64,000 bases of DNA. It comes from Blattabacterium cuenoti. Lineage in GTDB: Bacteria; Bacteroidota; Bacteroidia; Flavobacteriales; Blattabacteriaceae. Shown here piece after piece: positions 9,498 to 19,614 of the stretch (the stretch's first letter is position 1; each line of letters starts with the position of its first letter). The stretch spans positions 372,001-436,000 of the forward strand of contig NZ_CP059202.1 of NCBI RefSeq assembly GCF_014251815.1, in the 5' to 3' direction. The position numbers and the translations under genes are program-made. Below the pieces are notes generated by a model. The model saw only the letters and a list, made by a program, of their open reading frames with translations. It searched no databases and had not been told where the DNA came from.

Positions 9498-10184
9498 TTA
9501 CACATATAAAGTGTCTCCTTTTTCTAATAAAATTAATTCTTTTCCTTTTTCAAAAAATTTTCTTTTTGCTTGTTTTTTATCAATTCGAATATCTTCAAAT
9601 GTATCGTAATGAACTCCTAATATTTTTTCAGATTTTAAAAAATCTGAAGCAATAATAGCTTCTTCTATATCCATAGTATACTTTCCTCCTATTGGAAGAA
9701 TAGAAAGATCTAATTTTCCAAAACTAGGAATAAGATTCATTTCATATATCACAGATGTATCTCCTGATATATATAAATTACCTTCATCTGTATGTAAAAG
9801 AAAACCTCCTGGATTTCCTCCATATGTTCCATCGTTAAAAACGCTTGAATGCGCAGCCCAAATATATTTTAATTTTCCAAAAGGAAATGAGATAAAAGAT
9901 CCATAATTAATTCCATATGTTTTTATTCCTTTTTTATTAAAATAATTAGATATTTCATAATTAGAAATTACTAAAACATTATTGAACTTATGTGAAAATA
10001 ATTCCACATCACATACATGATCGTAATGTGCATGTGTCAATAAGATATAATCTATTTTTTGAATAGATCTTAGAAAATTCATATTCTTAAAAACAGGATT
10101 TTCAGAAAAAAAAGGATCTATCAATAAATATTTTTCATGTATTTCTATAATACATGTGCTATGAGAAAAAAAAGTAATTTTCAT
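9498..10184 (-). CDS. Metallo-beta-lactamase-fold hydrolase, UPF0173 family
   Basis: This is a 228-residue MBL-fold hydrolase. The metal motif HxHxDH is at residues 51-56 (THAHYDH), and further likely ligands are the Asp in SGDTS and the His in GVHYDT. No signal peptide is visible, so it should be cytoplasmic. Its natural substrate is not established for the family. It sits between menA and menC on the same strand with 8- and 12-base gaps, so it is almost certainly co-transcribed with them. MBL-fold enzymes include thioesterases (glyoxalase II), which makes DHNA-CoA hydrolysis a reasonable guess here; that is inference only. Confidence 0.85.
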   Translation of the reverse strand: MKITFFSHSTCIIEIHEKYLLIDPFFSENPVFKNMNFLRSIQKIDYILLTHAHYDHVCDVELFSHKFNNVLVISNYEISNYFNKKGIKTYGINYGSFISFPFGKLKYIWAAHSSVFNDGTYGGNPGGFLLHTDEGNLYISGDTSVIYEMNLIPSFGKLDLSILPIGGKYTMDIEEAIIASDFLKSEKILGVHYDTFEDIRIDKKQAKRKFFEKGKELILLEKGDTLYV

Positions 10185-10192
10185 GATTTAAA

Positions 10193-11101
10193 TTAATTTA
10201 TAAAACCAATTCCTATACTAAATCCATATAAAAAAGTTAGTATAACCAATTTTTTTAATTCTGGATTAAATAATTTTTTTTCTTTTATAGAAATTATTTT
10301 TTTAATATGCAATATTAGAAAAATAACAATTAAAGTAAAATATAACCATTGATAAATAGTTTTTGTATTTAAAAAAATAAAATATCCTCCCAAAAATATT
10401 GATATTAATATAATTAATGTATGATATAACTTAGCATATCTTATTCCTAACCATACAGCCATAGTATGTTTCCCTTTTTTATTATCATTATCTAAATCTC
10501 TCATGTTATTTATATTCAAAACTCCCACATTCAAAAATCCTATAGATAAAGAAAGAATAAAAATGTCCATACATAAAGTATGTGTATATAGAAAATAACT
10601 TCCTTCCACCGAAATAATACCAAAAAAAATCATGACAAACAAATCTCCCATACCTATTATATATCCATAAGGATATGGACCAATAGAATATTTTATTGAA
10701 CTGTATATACATATAAAAATTCCTATAAAAAATAGAAAAAAAACATTTTCATATAAAACAGTTTTACAAAGTAATAAAAATCCTGAAAAAAAAGACAGAA
10801 TGGAAAATAGACGAATAGCTTTTTTCATTTCTGAAAATGATATAAAACCACATTGAATTGTTCTTTTAGGCCCTATTCGTTTGCAATTATCTACTCCTGT
10901 TATACTGTCTCCATAATCATTTGAAAAATTAGCTAATATTTGTAATAATAAAGCAGTGATTATACATAAAATATAAACAACAGTAAAATTCCCATTTGTT
11001 CTGTATTTAGATATAAAAAAACTTAAAGTAATTCCAGAAAAAGATAAAGGTAATGTATGAATGCGAGCTGCATTAATCCAATATTTCAGTTTCATTTTCA
11101 T
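10193..11101 (-). CDS. menA: 1,4-Dihydroxy-2-naphthoate polyprenyltransferase
   Basis: This integral membrane UbiA-family prenyltransferase attaches the polyprenyl tail to 1,4-dihydroxy-2-naphthoate, giving demethylmenaquinone. Two Asp-rich magnesium motifs are visible: [12 protein letters not shown] in the first half and [16 protein letters not shown] in the second. Between and after them are eight or nine hydrophobic segments. The length of 302 residues is normal. Its ATG overlaps the menB stop as ATGA, a sign of translational coupling. Other UbiA prenyltransferases share the motifs; the men context gives the specific call. Confidence 0.92.
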   Translation of the reverse strand: MKMKLKYWINAARIHTLPLSFSGITLSFFISKYRTNGNFTVVYILCIITALLLQILANFSNDYGDSITGVDNCKRIGPKRTIQCGFISFSEMKKAIRLFSILSFFSGFLLLCKTVLYENVFFLFFIGIFICIYSSIKYSIGPYPYGYIIGMGDLFVMIFFGIISVEGSYFLYTHTLCMDIFILSLSIGFLNVGVLNINNMRDLDNDNKKGKHTMAVWLGIRYAKLYHTLIILISIFLGGYFIFLNTKTIYQWLYFTLIVIFLILHIKKIISIKEKKLFNPELKKLVILTFLYGFSIGIGFIN

Positions 11102-11922
11102 AAAAATCTTGGATATTTTTTAAAATTTGGAGATCTTTTTTCCAAAAAAGCTTTTTTTCCTTCTTGAGATTCCTCCATTAAATAAAACATTAAAGTAGCA
11201 TCTCCTGTTAATTGCATTAATCCATGCTGTCCATCTAATTCAGCATTTAAACTACGTTTTATCATCCTTAAAGACATAGGACTTCTTTTTTGAATAGTTT
11301 TACACCATTTTATGGTTTCTTTTTCTAATTCTTCTTTTTTTACAACTTTGTTAATCAATCCCATATCTAAAGCTTCTTCAGCTGTATACTCCTTACACAA
11401 AAACCACATTTCACGTGTTTTTTTTTGTCCAATATGACGGGCCAAATATGAACACCCAAATCCTCCATCAAAAGAACCCACTTTAGGTCCTACTTGACTA
11501 AAAATTGCATTATCAGAAGCTATGGTTAAATCACAAACAACATGTAAAACATGGCCCCCTCCTACTGCATAGCCATTAACCATAGCTATAACTGGTTTCG
11601 GTATTTCTCTTATTTTTTTATAAAAATCTAAAATATTTAATCTAGGAATTCCGTCTTTACCTAAATATCCGCCTAAACCTCTTGTAGTTTGATCTCCTCC
11701 AGAACAAAAAGATTTTTTTCCTGATCCAGTTATGATTAATACATCTATATCATTTCTATTACTACAAATGTTTATGGCGTCTATCATTTCATCTACTGTT
11801 TCTACACGAAATGCATTATGACGCCATGGTCTATTAATCTCAATTTTAGAAATACCTTCTCCAAAAAGAAATAAAATATCTTCATATTTTTTAATTGGAA
11901 CCCAATCTATAGTGTAATTCAT
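11098..11922 (-). CDS. menB: 1,4-Dihydroxy-2-naphthoyl-CoA synthase
   Basis: This crotonase-family enzyme closes the ring of o-succinylbenzoyl-CoA to DHNA-CoA. Crotonase-fold motifs are [18 protein letters not shown] (oxyanion hole) and [13 protein letters not shown], the last being characteristic of MenB. The length of 274 residues is normal. It is the first gene of the men run, so the promoter must lie in the 66-base gap before the divergent gene at 11989. menD, menF and menH are not in this window. Confidence 0.95.
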   Translation of the reverse strand: MNYTIDWVPIKKYEDILFLFGEGISKIEINRPWRHNAFRVETVDEMIDAINICSNRNDIDVLIITGSGKKSFCSGGDQTTRGLGGYLGKDGIPRLNILDFYKKIREIPKPVIAMVNGYAVGGGHVLHVVCDLTIASDNAIFSQVGPKVGSFDGGFGCSYLARHIGQKKTREMWFLCKEYTAEEALDMGLINKVVKKEELEKETIKWCKTIQKRSPMSLRMIKRSLNAELDGQHGLMQLTGDATLMFYLMEESQEGKKAFLEKRSPNFKKYPRFL

Positions 11923-11988
11923 AATGAAAAAATTAAAAATTGATGTTTATTTTTACAAAATAACAAAAAAAAGAGATTTTATTATGTT

Positions 11989-12399
11989 ATGTTCCGTAAT
12001 GTATTATCTGTATTAGCAGGAGTTATGGTAAACATTATAGAAATGTTTTATACCATAAAATTTTTGAAAAAATGGTTTATAGAAATACAATTTCTACCAT
12101 TAAAAAAATTCAAATCTCTTATAATAGAAGCTCCTACTGAGTTTTTTATTGTATTAATTTTTTTTTATGCTTTTGGCACTTTATTAGGAGGGGTTATAAC
12201 TGCTTTTTTTGCAAAAAATGCAAAAAAAGCTTACGCTATATTAACAGGTTTTATTTTGTTTATTATAGCGTTATTTCATGTGTTTTTTTTTCCATTTCCA
12301 TTATGGATAAAAATAATAATACTTCCTCTTTTTTTACCTTTTTCATATATATCATATATGGGAGGAAATTTTGTAGAATTATTACAAAGAAAAAAATGA
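11989..12399 (+). CDS. Unidentified small integral membrane protein
   Basis: I do not recognise this 136-residue protein. It has about four hydrophobic segments, roughly at residues 1-20, 50-72, 78-101 and 104-123. A short glycine-containing stretch (GTLLGGVITAFFAKNAKK) lies between segments two and three. It ends in positively charged QRKK. The ATG has no convincing competitor. The 3' end overlaps the convergent nhaD by 18 bases, and the 5' end faces menB across 66 bases. Conservation of an intact frame in such a compact genome suggests it is functional, but no role can be proposed from sequence. Confidence 0.7.
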   Translation: MFRNVLSVLAGVMVNIIEMFYTIKFLKKWFIEIQFLPLKKFKSLIIEAPTEFFIVLIFFYAFGTLLGGVITAFFAKNAKKAYAILTGFILFIIALFHVFFFPFPLWIKIIILPLFLPFSYISYMGGNFVELLQRKK

Positions 12400-13653
12400 A
12401 TAAATTAATAGGTAAATAAATCCAGATATATATCCTATCAAAGCAATCCAACTAATTTTTTTTAAATACCAAAAAAAATCTATTTTTTCCATGCTCATAG
12501 CTGCTACACCTGCAGCAGATCCTATAATAAAAATACTCCCTCCCGTTCCAGAAACATAAGCAATAAAATGCCATAATTCATGATTTACAGGATAAGAAAA
12601 CATAGCTATAGTAGCAGCTACTAATGGAACATTATCTATAATAGAAGAAATAAAGCCCAACAAAAAAGTTGTTATTTTCCATGTATAAACTGTTTCATTA
12701 ATCCAGTGAGACAAGCTATATAATTTTCCCATAGATTCCAAAGAAGAAACAGAAAGTAAAATTCCTAAGAAAAATAATAAACTAGATACATCCATTTTTT
12801 TAAGCGTGTCATCCAAAATAGATTTTGATTTATATTTTTTAGATGCTATAAAAAGCATAATTCCTAAAGAAAACATCATCCCCATATACGGGGGGATTCC
12901 TATTACAGTTTTAAAAATCGGAACAAGTAACATCAGTAAGAAACCTATTTTTAACATAAAAAAACCTCTATTTATCGAATCTTTTGAAAGATTATTTTTT
13001 TTTATTTGAATATATCCATTAAAAATAGGCATATAGGATGCTATTATAGTAGAAATAACCATACATAATATAGATGGGAATAATATTCTTTTTATAAGAT
13101 GAGTTGTCGTTACTTTATTAGAAATCCATAACATGGTAGTAGTTATATCTCCAATTGGAGACCAAACTCCTCCCGCATTAGCAGATATAATAATTGAACC
13201 TAAATAATATAAACGATTTTTATAATTGTAAATAGTTTTTTTTAAAAGAGAAATCATAACCATAGTAGCTGTAAGATTATCTATTATAGCAGATAATAAA
13301 AAAGAAACTATGCTTATAATCCATAAAAATTTTCGTTTTGTATTTGTTCGAAATAATTCTTTTAAAGCTTCAAATCCAGAATATTTTTCAATAACAGCAA
13401 TAATCGACATGGCCCCAATAAGAAAAAAAACAATTTCTGAAGCTTTTCCTAGATGAAATAATAACAAATGTTTAGGATCTTGTTTCAGTATTAAATTTTG
13501 ATTGAATTCATATTCATAAACTGGAATATTAAAAAATATAATTAAGGACCAACAAATAGTAGCCATCAAAATAGATGGAATTACTTTATTTACAGAAATA
13601 TAATTCTCAAGAGTAATTAATAAATATCCAAAGATAAAAATAAAAATTACCAT
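12382..13653 (-). CDS. nhaD: Na+/H+ antiporter, NhaD type
   Basis: This polytopic inner-membrane antiporter, with around 11-13 hydrophobic segments, belongs to the NhaD/ion transporter superfamily and exchanges sodium for protons. Recognisable conserved stretches are SAIIDNLTATMVM in the first half and SSIIDNVPLVAATIAM in the second, the paired helices of the two inverted repeats. SANAGGVWSPIGDITTTM is another hallmark. The length of 423 residues is normal. It follows eno on the same strand after 25 bases and ends 18 bases inside the convergent gene at 11989. Confidence 0.9.
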   Translation of the reverse strand: MVIFIFIFGYLLITLENYISVNKVIPSILMATICWSLIIFFNIPVYEYEFNQNLILKQDPKHLLLFHLGKASEIVFFLIGAMSIIAVIEKYSGFEALKELFRTNTKRKFLWIISIVSFLLSAIIDNLTATMVMISLLKKTIYNYKNRLYYLGSIIISANAGGVWSPIGDITTTMLWISNKVTTTHLIKRILFPSILCMVISTIIASYMPIFNGYIQIKKNNLSKDSINRGFFMLKIGFLLMLLVPIFKTVIGIPPYMGMMFSLGIMLFIASKKYKSKSILDDTLKKMDVSSLLFFLGILLSVSSLESMGKLYSLSHWINETVYTWKITTFLLGFISSIIDNVPLVAATIAMFSYPVNHELWHFIAYVSGTGGSIFIIGSAAGVAAMSMEKIDFFWYLKKISWIALIGYISGFIYLLIYSFFSL

Positions 13654-13678
13654 TGATTTTTTGTATTTTTATATTCAT

Positions 13679-14974
13679 TCAATTGGACATTGAACTCCAT
13701 TTTGAATAATATGAACACTTTCCAAGTGTATTCTCAATACGTAATAATTGATTGTATTTTGAAATTCTTTCAGAACGGCACAAAGAACCTGTTTTTATTT
13801 GTTCAATATTAAATGCAACAGAAAGATCTGCTATAAAAGAATCATCAGTGTCTCCAGAACGATGAGAAATAATATTTTTATATTTGTTTTTTTTAGCTAT
13901 ATGAATTGTTTCAATTGTTTCTGTTAGAGTTCCTACTTGATTCACTTTAATTAAAATAGAATTTGCTACTTTTTTTTCTATTCCTTCATTTAGTTTTTTA
14001 GCTTGTGTAACGAAAAGATCATCTCCAACTAATTGAATTTGATTTCCTATTTCATGAGTTAACAATTTCCATCCCTCCCAATCATTTTGATCCATCCCAT
14101 CTTCTATAGATATAATTGGATATCTTTTTATTAAATAAGATAAATAATGAACATGTTCTTCTCTTGATTTTATTAAATTATTTTCTTTTTTTTCAAATTT
14201 GGAATAATTATATTTTCCATTTTCATAAAATTCAGAAGCTGCACAATCTATAGCTATTGCTACTTGATCATAAGGTTCATAATTTGCCATATGTATAGCT
14301 TCTAATATGTGATCTAAAACATTTTCAACTCCATTAAAATTAGGAGAAAAACCACCTTCATCTCCTACGTTAGTAGAAAAACCTTTTTCGTTTAAAATAT
14401 TTTTTAGTTGATAAAATACTTTATGCCCTATTTGAAGCGCCTCTATAAAAGTATTTGCTTTTACAGGAACTATCATAAATTCTTGGAAAACTATAGAAGG
14501 AGTATTTGAATGCACACCCCCATTTACAATATTTATTAGAGGAATAGGGAGTGAACAAGTATAAACCCCTCCTATATATTTATAAAGAGGAATATTTAAT
14601 TCGTTAGATGCAGCTTTTGCCACCGCTAAAGATATAGCTAAAATAGCATTAGATCCTAATCTTCTTTTATTTGTTGTACCATCTAATTCCAACATTAATT
14701 GATCAATGTAAATTTGATCTAAAACAGATTTTCCAATTAATTCGGGAGCAATAATATCATTTACGTTTTGAACCGCCTTTAAAACTCCTTTTCCAAAAAA
14801 AATATTTTCTTTATTGTCACGTAATTCAAAAGCTTCATTTTTTCCTTTTGATGCTCCAGATGGTACAGAAGCACGTCCTAGTATATAATTTTCTGTTATT
14901 ACATCTACTTCTACAGTAGGATCCCCTCTGGAATCTAATATTTGTCTGGCTTTAATACACTTAATTTTACTCAT
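13679..14974 (-). CDS. eno: Enolase
   Basis: This cytoplasmic enzyme converts 2-phosphoglycerate to phosphoenolpyruvate. The 431-residue protein shows the N-terminal loop SVPSGASKGKNEAFELRD, the catalytic-region motif GDEGGFSPN, the metal sites around CAASEFYENG and SIEDGMDQND, and the active-site segments KVNQVGTLTE and SHRSGDT. It begins directly after the rplQ stop codon, with no gap. The placement after the alpha operon is typical of Bacteroidota. gpmI, the preceding glycolytic step, lies in the same long minus-strand run. Confidence 0.97.
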   Translation of the reverse strand: MSKIKCIKARQILDSRGDPTVEVDVITENYILGRASVPSGASKGKNEAFELRDNKENIFFGKGVLKAVQNVNDIIAPELIGKSVLDQIYIDQLMLELDGTTNKRRLGSNAILAISLAVAKAASNELNIPLYKYIGGVYTCSLPIPLINIVNGGVHSNTPSIVFQEFMIVPVKANTFIEALQIGHKVFYQLKNILNEKGFSTNVGDEGGFSPNFNGVENVLDHILEAIHMANYEPYDQVAIAIDCAASEFYENGKYNYSKFEKKENNLIKSREEHVHYLSYLIKRYPIISIEDGMDQNDWEGWKLLTHEIGNQIQLVGDDLFVTQAKKLNEGIEKKVANSILIKVNQVGTLTETIETIHIAKKNKYKNIISHRSGDTDDSFIADLSVAFNIEQIKTGSLCRSERISKYNQLLRIENTLGKCSYYSKWSSMSN

Positions 14975-15409
14975 TTACTCATTATTTACTTTTTTGTTTT
15001 TTTTCCTGCTACGTCTTACAGATTTTATTATTTTTTTAGAACTATAATTTTTGTTAAAGTCGACTAATTCTATAAGAGAAAGAGGGGCCTGATCTCCAAA
15101 ACGAAATCCAGTTTTTATTATTCTAATATATCCACCAGGACGTTCGCGTACTTTTTCAAAAATATTTTTAAATAATTCAGCCACCGCTGTTTTATCTCTT
15201 AAATACGAAAAAATATTTCTTTTAGAATGAATCGTATTAATTTTTGATTTTGTAATAATAGGTTCTACATATTTTCTCAAAGCTTTAGCTTTAGCCAAAG
15301 TAGTAAAAATTCTTTTCTTTTTTATAAGAGAAGAAGCCATATTAGAAAGAAGAGATTTACGATGACCACGTTTTCTACCTAAATGATTATTTTTATTTCT
15401 ATGATTCAT
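14975..15409 (-). CDS. rplQ: 50S ribosomal protein L17
   Basis: This protein binds 23S rRNA near the exit tunnel. The start [19 protein letters not shown] is the hallmark of L17, followed by [14 protein letters not shown]. The 144-residue length includes a basic C-terminal extension ([16 protein letters not shown]) typical of Bacteroidota L17. The ATG overlaps the rpoA stop as ATGA, so the two are translationally coupled. Confidence 0.97.
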   Translation of the reverse strand: MNHRNKNNHLGRKRGHRKSLLSNMASSLIKKKRIFTTLAKAKALRKYVEPIITKSKINTIHSKRNIFSYLRDKTAVAELFKNIFEKVRERPGGYIRIIKTGFRFGDQAPLSLIELVDFNKNYSSKKIIKSVRRSRKKNKKVNNE

Positions 15410-16407
15410 TCAATTTTAATTGAAAAATTTTCTATATTCATACCAAAATATAATCCTTTTTCTTTCATTTTACTTTCTAATTCATCTAGAGATTTTTTTC
15501 CAAAATTTCTCATTTTCAACATAGTATTTCTACTACAACTTACCAAATCTGCTATAGTAATTATAGAAGCTGATTTCAAACAATTTTTTGTACGTACAGA
15601 TAAATCCATATCGTTTAATTTGGATTTTAATAATGTGCGCATTCGCATAAATTCTTCATCATATTTTTTATCATCATTAATTTTATCTTGTTTTTTTTCG
15701 CCTATTTTCTCATAAGAGAAAATAGAAAAATACTGGATCAGTATTTTTGAAGCCTCCATTAAAGCTATTTTGGGGCAGATAGATCCATCTGTTTTAATTT
15801 CTAATGAAAGATTTTCAAAATCAGTTTTCTGTCCCACACGACAATTTTCTATTGTATATCTCACGTTTTTGATAGGAGTATAAATGGAATCTATAGGAAT
15901 AGTTTCAATTGAATAATTATTATTATTTTTTTTGTTTTCTTCTGCAGGAACATAACCTCTGCCCTCTTCAATCGTAAAACTTATTTCTAAAGGAACTGAT
16001 TCATCTTTATTACAAATAACTAAATCATCGTTTAAAATTTGAAATCCAGAAATAAACTTATTTAAAATTTTTCCTGTTACTTGTTCTCCATGATTTATAT
16101 GAGCATTAACAGTTTCTTTTTCAGTTCCTAGTATTTCTTGTTTAAAACGGATTTTTTTAAAATTTAAAACTATTTCAGTAACATCCTCTACTACTCCTTT
16201 TATAGTAGAAAACTCATATTTTACTCCTTTTATTTTAATAGAAGTTACTGCATATCCTCTTAAAGAACTCAATAAAACCCTTCTTAATGCATTTCCTATC
16301 GTAATTCCATACCCAGGTTCTAAAGGTTTTAAATTAAAAATAGCTCTATTATCTGAAAGCTCAGATATTGCAATTCTATCAGGTTTCACAAAATCTATAA
16401 TAGCCAT
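15406..16407 (-). CDS. rpoA: RNA polymerase alpha subunit
   Basis: This subunit forms the dimer on which core RNA polymerase assembles. The N-terminal assembly domain spans about residues 1-230 and contains [20 protein letters not shown] lysine- and aspartate-rich linker follows, then the C-terminal domain (about 255-325), with [19 protein letters not shown] and [14 protein letters not shown], the helix-hairpin-helix DNA contact. The length of 333 residues is complete, so upstream-element and activator contacts remain possible. It sits between rpsD and rplQ as in other bacteria. Confidence 0.97.
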   Translation of the reverse strand: MAIIDFVKPDRIAISELSDNRAIFNLKPLEPGYGITIGNALRRVLLSSLRGYAVTSIKIKGVKYEFSTIKGVVEDVTEIVLNFKKIRFKQEILGTEKETVNAHINHGEQVTGKILNKFISGFQILNDDLVICNKDESVPLEISFTIEEGRGYVPAEENKKNNNNYSIETIPIDSIYTPIKNVRYTIENCRVGQKTDFENLSLEIKTDGSICPKIALMEASKILIQYFSIFSYEKIGEKKQDKINDDKKYDEEFMRMRTLLKSKLNDMDLSVRTKNCLKSASIITIADLVSCSRNTMLKMRNFGKKSLDELESKMKEKGLYFGMNIENFSIKIE

Positions 16408-16428
16408 TACAATTGATTTACTACTATT

Positions 16429-17037
16429 TTATTTTGAATATAATTCAACAATTAATTGTTCCTTGATCTTTTCAGGAATTTGTATTCTTTTTGGCATTAT
16501 TCTAAATATACCAAACATATTTTGTTCATCCAAAATTAACCATTCTACTAATGGTCCTGTTTTTTTCTGTATAGAACTTAATATAACTGGATGTTTTTTA
16601 GATTTTTCTTTGATTCCTATCTGATCTCCTGGTTTTAACCTAAAAGATGGAATATTTACCACTTTATTATTAACGATAACATGTCTATGAGAGACAATTT
16701 GACGTGCAGAAGATCGAGATGGGGCAAATTTTAATCTAAAAACTATATTATCTAATCTACTTTCACATGCTTGTAACAATAATTCTCCAGTTATCCCTTT
16801 TTTTCTTGCAGCCTCAAGAAACAAACTCTCAAATTGTCGTTCCAATATTCCATAAGTATATCTTGCTTTTTGTTTCTCTATTAATTGAATAAAATATTCA
16901 GAACGTTTTCCTCTACGACGATTATTTCCATGTTGGCCTGATGGATATTTTCTTCTATCAAAATACTTGTCTTCTCCATAAATACATTCCCCAAATCTTC
17001 TAGAAATTTTAGTTTTAGGTCCTATATATTTTGCCAT
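16429..17037 (-). CDS. rpsD: 30S ribosomal protein S4
   Basis: This is a primary 16S rRNA-binding protein. The start is set at the ATG giving MAKYIGPKTKISRRFGE, the universal N-terminus; a longer frame begins 45 bases upstream inside rpsK and is not credible. The protein has 202 residues. The S4 RNA-binding domain includes ESRLDNIVFRLKFAPSRSSA and HRHVIVNNKVVNIPS. It lies 10 bases after rpsK. Confidence 0.97.
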   Translation of the reverse strand: MAKYIGPKTKISRRFGECIYGEDKYFDRRKYPSGQHGNNRRRGKRSEYFIQLIEKQKARYTYGILERQFESLFLEAARKKGITGELLLQACESRLDNIVFRLKFAPSRSSARQIVSHRHVIVNNKVVNIPSFRLKPGDQIGIKEKSKKHPVILSSIQKKTGPLVEWLILDEQNMFGIFRIMPKRIQIPEKIKEQLIVELYSK

Positions 17038-17047
17038 AATTTTTAAT

Positions 17048-17434
17048 TTAAACTCTTCTTCTTTTAGGAGGACGACAACCATTATGTGGCAATGGAGTGA
17101 TATCCTTGATTATTGTTACTGCAAGACCAGAATTACTCAATGCTCGTATAGCCGCATCTCTTCCAGCTCCAGGTCCTTTAATTTTAACTTCTACTTTTTT
17201 TATTCCAGCATTTAACCCCTCTTTCGCTACATTTTCTGCTACCATTTGGGCCGCATATGGAGTGTTTTTTTTAGATCCTTTAAAATTCATTTTTCCAGCA
17301 GAAGACCATGCTATCACATCGCCTTTTTTGTTTGTTAAGGTTATAATGATATTATTAAAAGTAGCTTGAATATGAGCTTCTCCTATAGGATCTACGACTA
17401 CTGATTTTTTTTTTACAGATGATGATTTTCCCAT
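17048..17434 (-). CDS. rpsK: 30S ribosomal protein S11
   Basis: This 16S platform protein contacts the E-site region. Characteristic stretches are [36 protein letters not shown] and the C-terminal CRPPKRRRV. The length is 128 residues. It follows rpsM with a 2-base gap. Confidence 0.98.
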   Translation of the reverse strand: MGKSSSVKKKSVVVDPIGEAHIQATFNNIIITLTNKKGDVIAWSSAGKMNFKGSKKNTPYAAQMVAENVAKEGLNAGIKKVEVKIKGPGAGRDAAIRALSNSGLAVTIIKDITPLPHNGCRPPKRRRV

Positions 17435-17436
17435 AT

Positions 17437-17817
17437 TTATTTTGTGACTTTCTTCTTGTTAGCTACAGTTTTCTTTCTTCCTTTTCTAGTTCTACAATTA
17501 TTTTTTGTTTTTTGTCCTCTTAATGGTAAGCCTTTTCTATGTCTAGTTCCTGCATAACAACCTATATCCATCAATCGTTTAATATTAAGTTGTATTTCAG
17601 CTCTTAGTTCTCCTTCAATTTTTATATAATCAGATATATACTTTCTAATTTTACTAATATCATCATCAGACCAATCTTTTACTTTTTTATTTTCATCTAT
17701 TCCGATATAAGTAAGTATTTTTTTAGATAAACTTTTACCTATACCATATAAATAAGTAAGACCAATAACACCTCTTTTAGATCTTGGAAGATCAATACCC
17801 GAAATTCTTACAGACAT
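17437..17817 (-). CDS. rpsM: 30S ribosomal protein S13
   Basis: This head protein of the small subunit contacts tRNA and L5. The 126-residue sequence starts with [16 protein letters not shown] and ends with the typical basic tail [20 protein letters not shown]. Its position between rpmJ and rpsK is standard. Confidence 0.98.
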   Translation of the reverse strand: MSVRISGIDLPRSKRGVIGLTYLYGIGKSLSKKILTYIGIDENKKVKDWSDDDISKIRKYISDYIKIEGELRAEIQLNIKRLMDIGCYAGTRHRKGLPLRGQKTKNNCRTRKGRKKTVANKKKVTK

Positions 17818-17835
17818 AAAATCTATTTATTTAAT

Positions 17836-17952
17836 CTATCCCTGTTTTTGTTTAAATCTAGGGTTTTTTTTATTGATAATACGTAAACGTCTTTTTCTCC
17901 TAACAATTTTACAATTATCAGTTCTTTTTTTCAAAGATGCTCTTATTTTCAT
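17836..17952 (-). CDS. rpmJ: 50S ribosomal protein L36, zinc-free type
   Basis: This 38-residue gene starts at an ATG at 17950-17952 and reads MKIRASLKKRTDNCKIVRRK, then RRLRIINKKNPRFKQKQG and a TAG stop. It is recognisable as L36 by MKIRAS, CKIVRRK and the KQKQG end. Only one of the four zinc ligands of the classical form (three Cys and one His) remains, so this is the C-minus variant, common in Bacteroidota. It lies between infA and rpsM, its usual place. Confidence 0.95.
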   Translation of the reverse strand: MKIRASLKKRTDNCKIVRRKRRLRIINKKNPRFKQKQG

Positions 17953-17967
17953 AACATGAAATTTTTT

Positions 17968-18183
17968 TTAATATCTATAAGTTATTCTTCCTCTTTCTAA
18001 ATCATAAGATGACATTTCTAATCTTACTTTATCTCCTGGCAATATTTTGATGTAATGCATTCTCATTTTTCCTGATATATGAGCTTTAACAATACATCCA
18101 TTTTCTAATTCAACACGAAACATTGCATTTGGAGATGATTCTATAATGGTTCCATCAACTTCAATATGCTTTTGTTTAGCCAT
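17968..18183 (-). CDS. infA: Translation initiation factor IF-1
   Basis: This small OB-fold factor occupies the A site during initiation. The start is set at the ATG giving [16 protein letters not shown], which gives the expected 71 residues; a frame beginning 30 bases earlier adds an unrelated leader. Conserved stretches are [10 protein letters not shown]-like (here [19 protein letters not shown]) and [13 protein letters not shown]. It lies between secY and rpmJ. Confidence 0.97.
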   Translation of the reverse strand: MAKQKHIEVDGTIIESSPNAMFRVELENGCIVKAHISGKMRMHYIKILPGDKVRLEMSSYDLERGRITYRY

Positions 18184-18222
18184 ATAACATAATTTAATTT
18201 TAATAATATACAAAAAAAATTA

Positions 18223-19605
18223 TTATCTGGTATATCTGTTGCTACGATATTTCATCATCATTAATTCATCATAATGATAATTTAACAGATATATATTCAC
18301 TTGTTGTGAAATATCTAAAATGACTCCCACTACAATTAACAATGATGTCCCTCCATAAAATAACGCAAAATTTTGCGTAAACCCCATACGAAAAACTATG
18401 GAGGGCAATATTGCTATTATTGCTAATAAAATAGCTCCAGGTAATGTTATTTTTGATAAAATATGATCTATATACTCAGCGGTTTCTTTTCCAGGTTTAA
18501 TTCTAGGTATATGTCCTCCATTTCTTTTTAAATCATCAGCCATTCTATTTACTGGAATAGCAATAGCTGTATAAAAAAAAGTAAAAACTATAACTAATAT
18601 GAAAATAGTTAAATTATACCATAATCCATAAATATCTTGAAAAAGATAAAAAAAACTCTTAAGTTTTATGTTATTGACATAATCGGAAAAAGTTAATGGA
18701 AATAACATAATAGCTTGAGAAAATATAATAGGCATAACACCAGCTGCTGTCATTTTTAACGGAATATACTGATGTTTCTTACGAATTAATTGAGAATCTA
18801 AACCTAAAGATTTATAGTGAGAAACATATTGTACTGGAATTTTCCTAATAGCTTGAATAATTATAATAGAAAATAAAACAACTAACAACCACAATAAAAA
18901 TTCAAGAAATAAAACTATTAATCCTCCATTTCCTGTTTCTAATTTACTGAAAATTTCTTTGCTAATAGCATCTGGAAAACGTGCTATTATTCCAGACATT
19001 ATAATTAATGAAATTCCATTCCCTATTCCTTTATCTGTTATTTTATCTCCTAACCACATGGTAAATAGAGTTCCTGAAGTTAAAATCATTATTCCTATAA
19101 CCCAAAACATCCCTTTTCCATAAAAACTGTTTAAATTAATTAAATAAGCAGTTTTTGAAGAAGAAAAAGGAATAAATTGTTTGGTTAAAGAAATAAGATA
19201 TACAGGAGCTTGTACGAAACATATACCAACAGTTAACCATCTAGTGATAAAACTAATTTGTTTTCTTCCGCTTTCTCCATCCCTTTGTAATCTTTGTAAA
19301 TAAGGAATAATTATACACATCAATTGTATTATAATAGATGCAGATATATAAGGCATAATTCCTAGAGCTAAAACTGATGCGCGATTAAAAGCGCCACCTG
19401 TAAAAGAGGATAAAATTTGCATTAACCCCTTAGAACCTGAATTAAATTTTTCTATAAAATCACTAATTCCCAAAGGATTAATTCCTGGAAGAGGAATATA
19501 AGCCCCGAAACGATATACTAATAATAAACTTAAAGTTATTATTATTTTTTTTCGTAATTCTTTTACATTCCAAATATTATAAAAAGTTATTATAAAGTTA
19601 TTCAT
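18223..19605 (-). CDS. secY: Protein translocase subunit SecY
   Basis: This is the channel subunit of the Sec translocon in the inner membrane, with ten hydrophobic segments in 460 residues. Typical motifs are RFGAYIPLPGINP near helix 1, GIMPYISASIIIQL (helix 2 and pore ring) and FTFFYTAIAIPVNRMADDLKRNGG before helix 9. SecG is also encoded here (59069); SecE is not in the window. It follows rplO in the spc operon. Confidence 0.97.
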   Translation of the reverse strand: MNNFIITFYNIWNVKELRKKIIITLSLLLVYRFGAYIPLPGINPLGISDFIEKFNSGSKGLMQILSSFTGGAFNRASVLALGIMPYISASIIIQLMCIIIPYLQRLQRDGESGRKQISFITRWLTVGICFVQAPVYLISLTKQFIPFSSSKTAYLINLNSFYGKGMFWVIGIMILTSGTLFTMWLGDKITDKGIGNGISLIIMSGIIARFPDAISKEIFSKLETGNGGLIVLFLEFLLWLLVVLFSIIIIQAIRKIPVQYVSHYKSLGLDSQLIRKKHQYIPLKMTAAGVMPIIFSQAIMLFPLTFSDYVNNIKLKSFFYLFQDIYGLWYNLTIFILVIVFTFFYTAIAIPVNRMADDLKRNGGHIPRIKPGKETAEYIDHILSKITLPGAILLAIIAILPSIVFRMGFTQNFALFYGGTSLLIVVGVILDISQQVNIYLLNYHYDELMMMKYRSNRYTR

Positions 19606-19614
19606 AATAATTTT

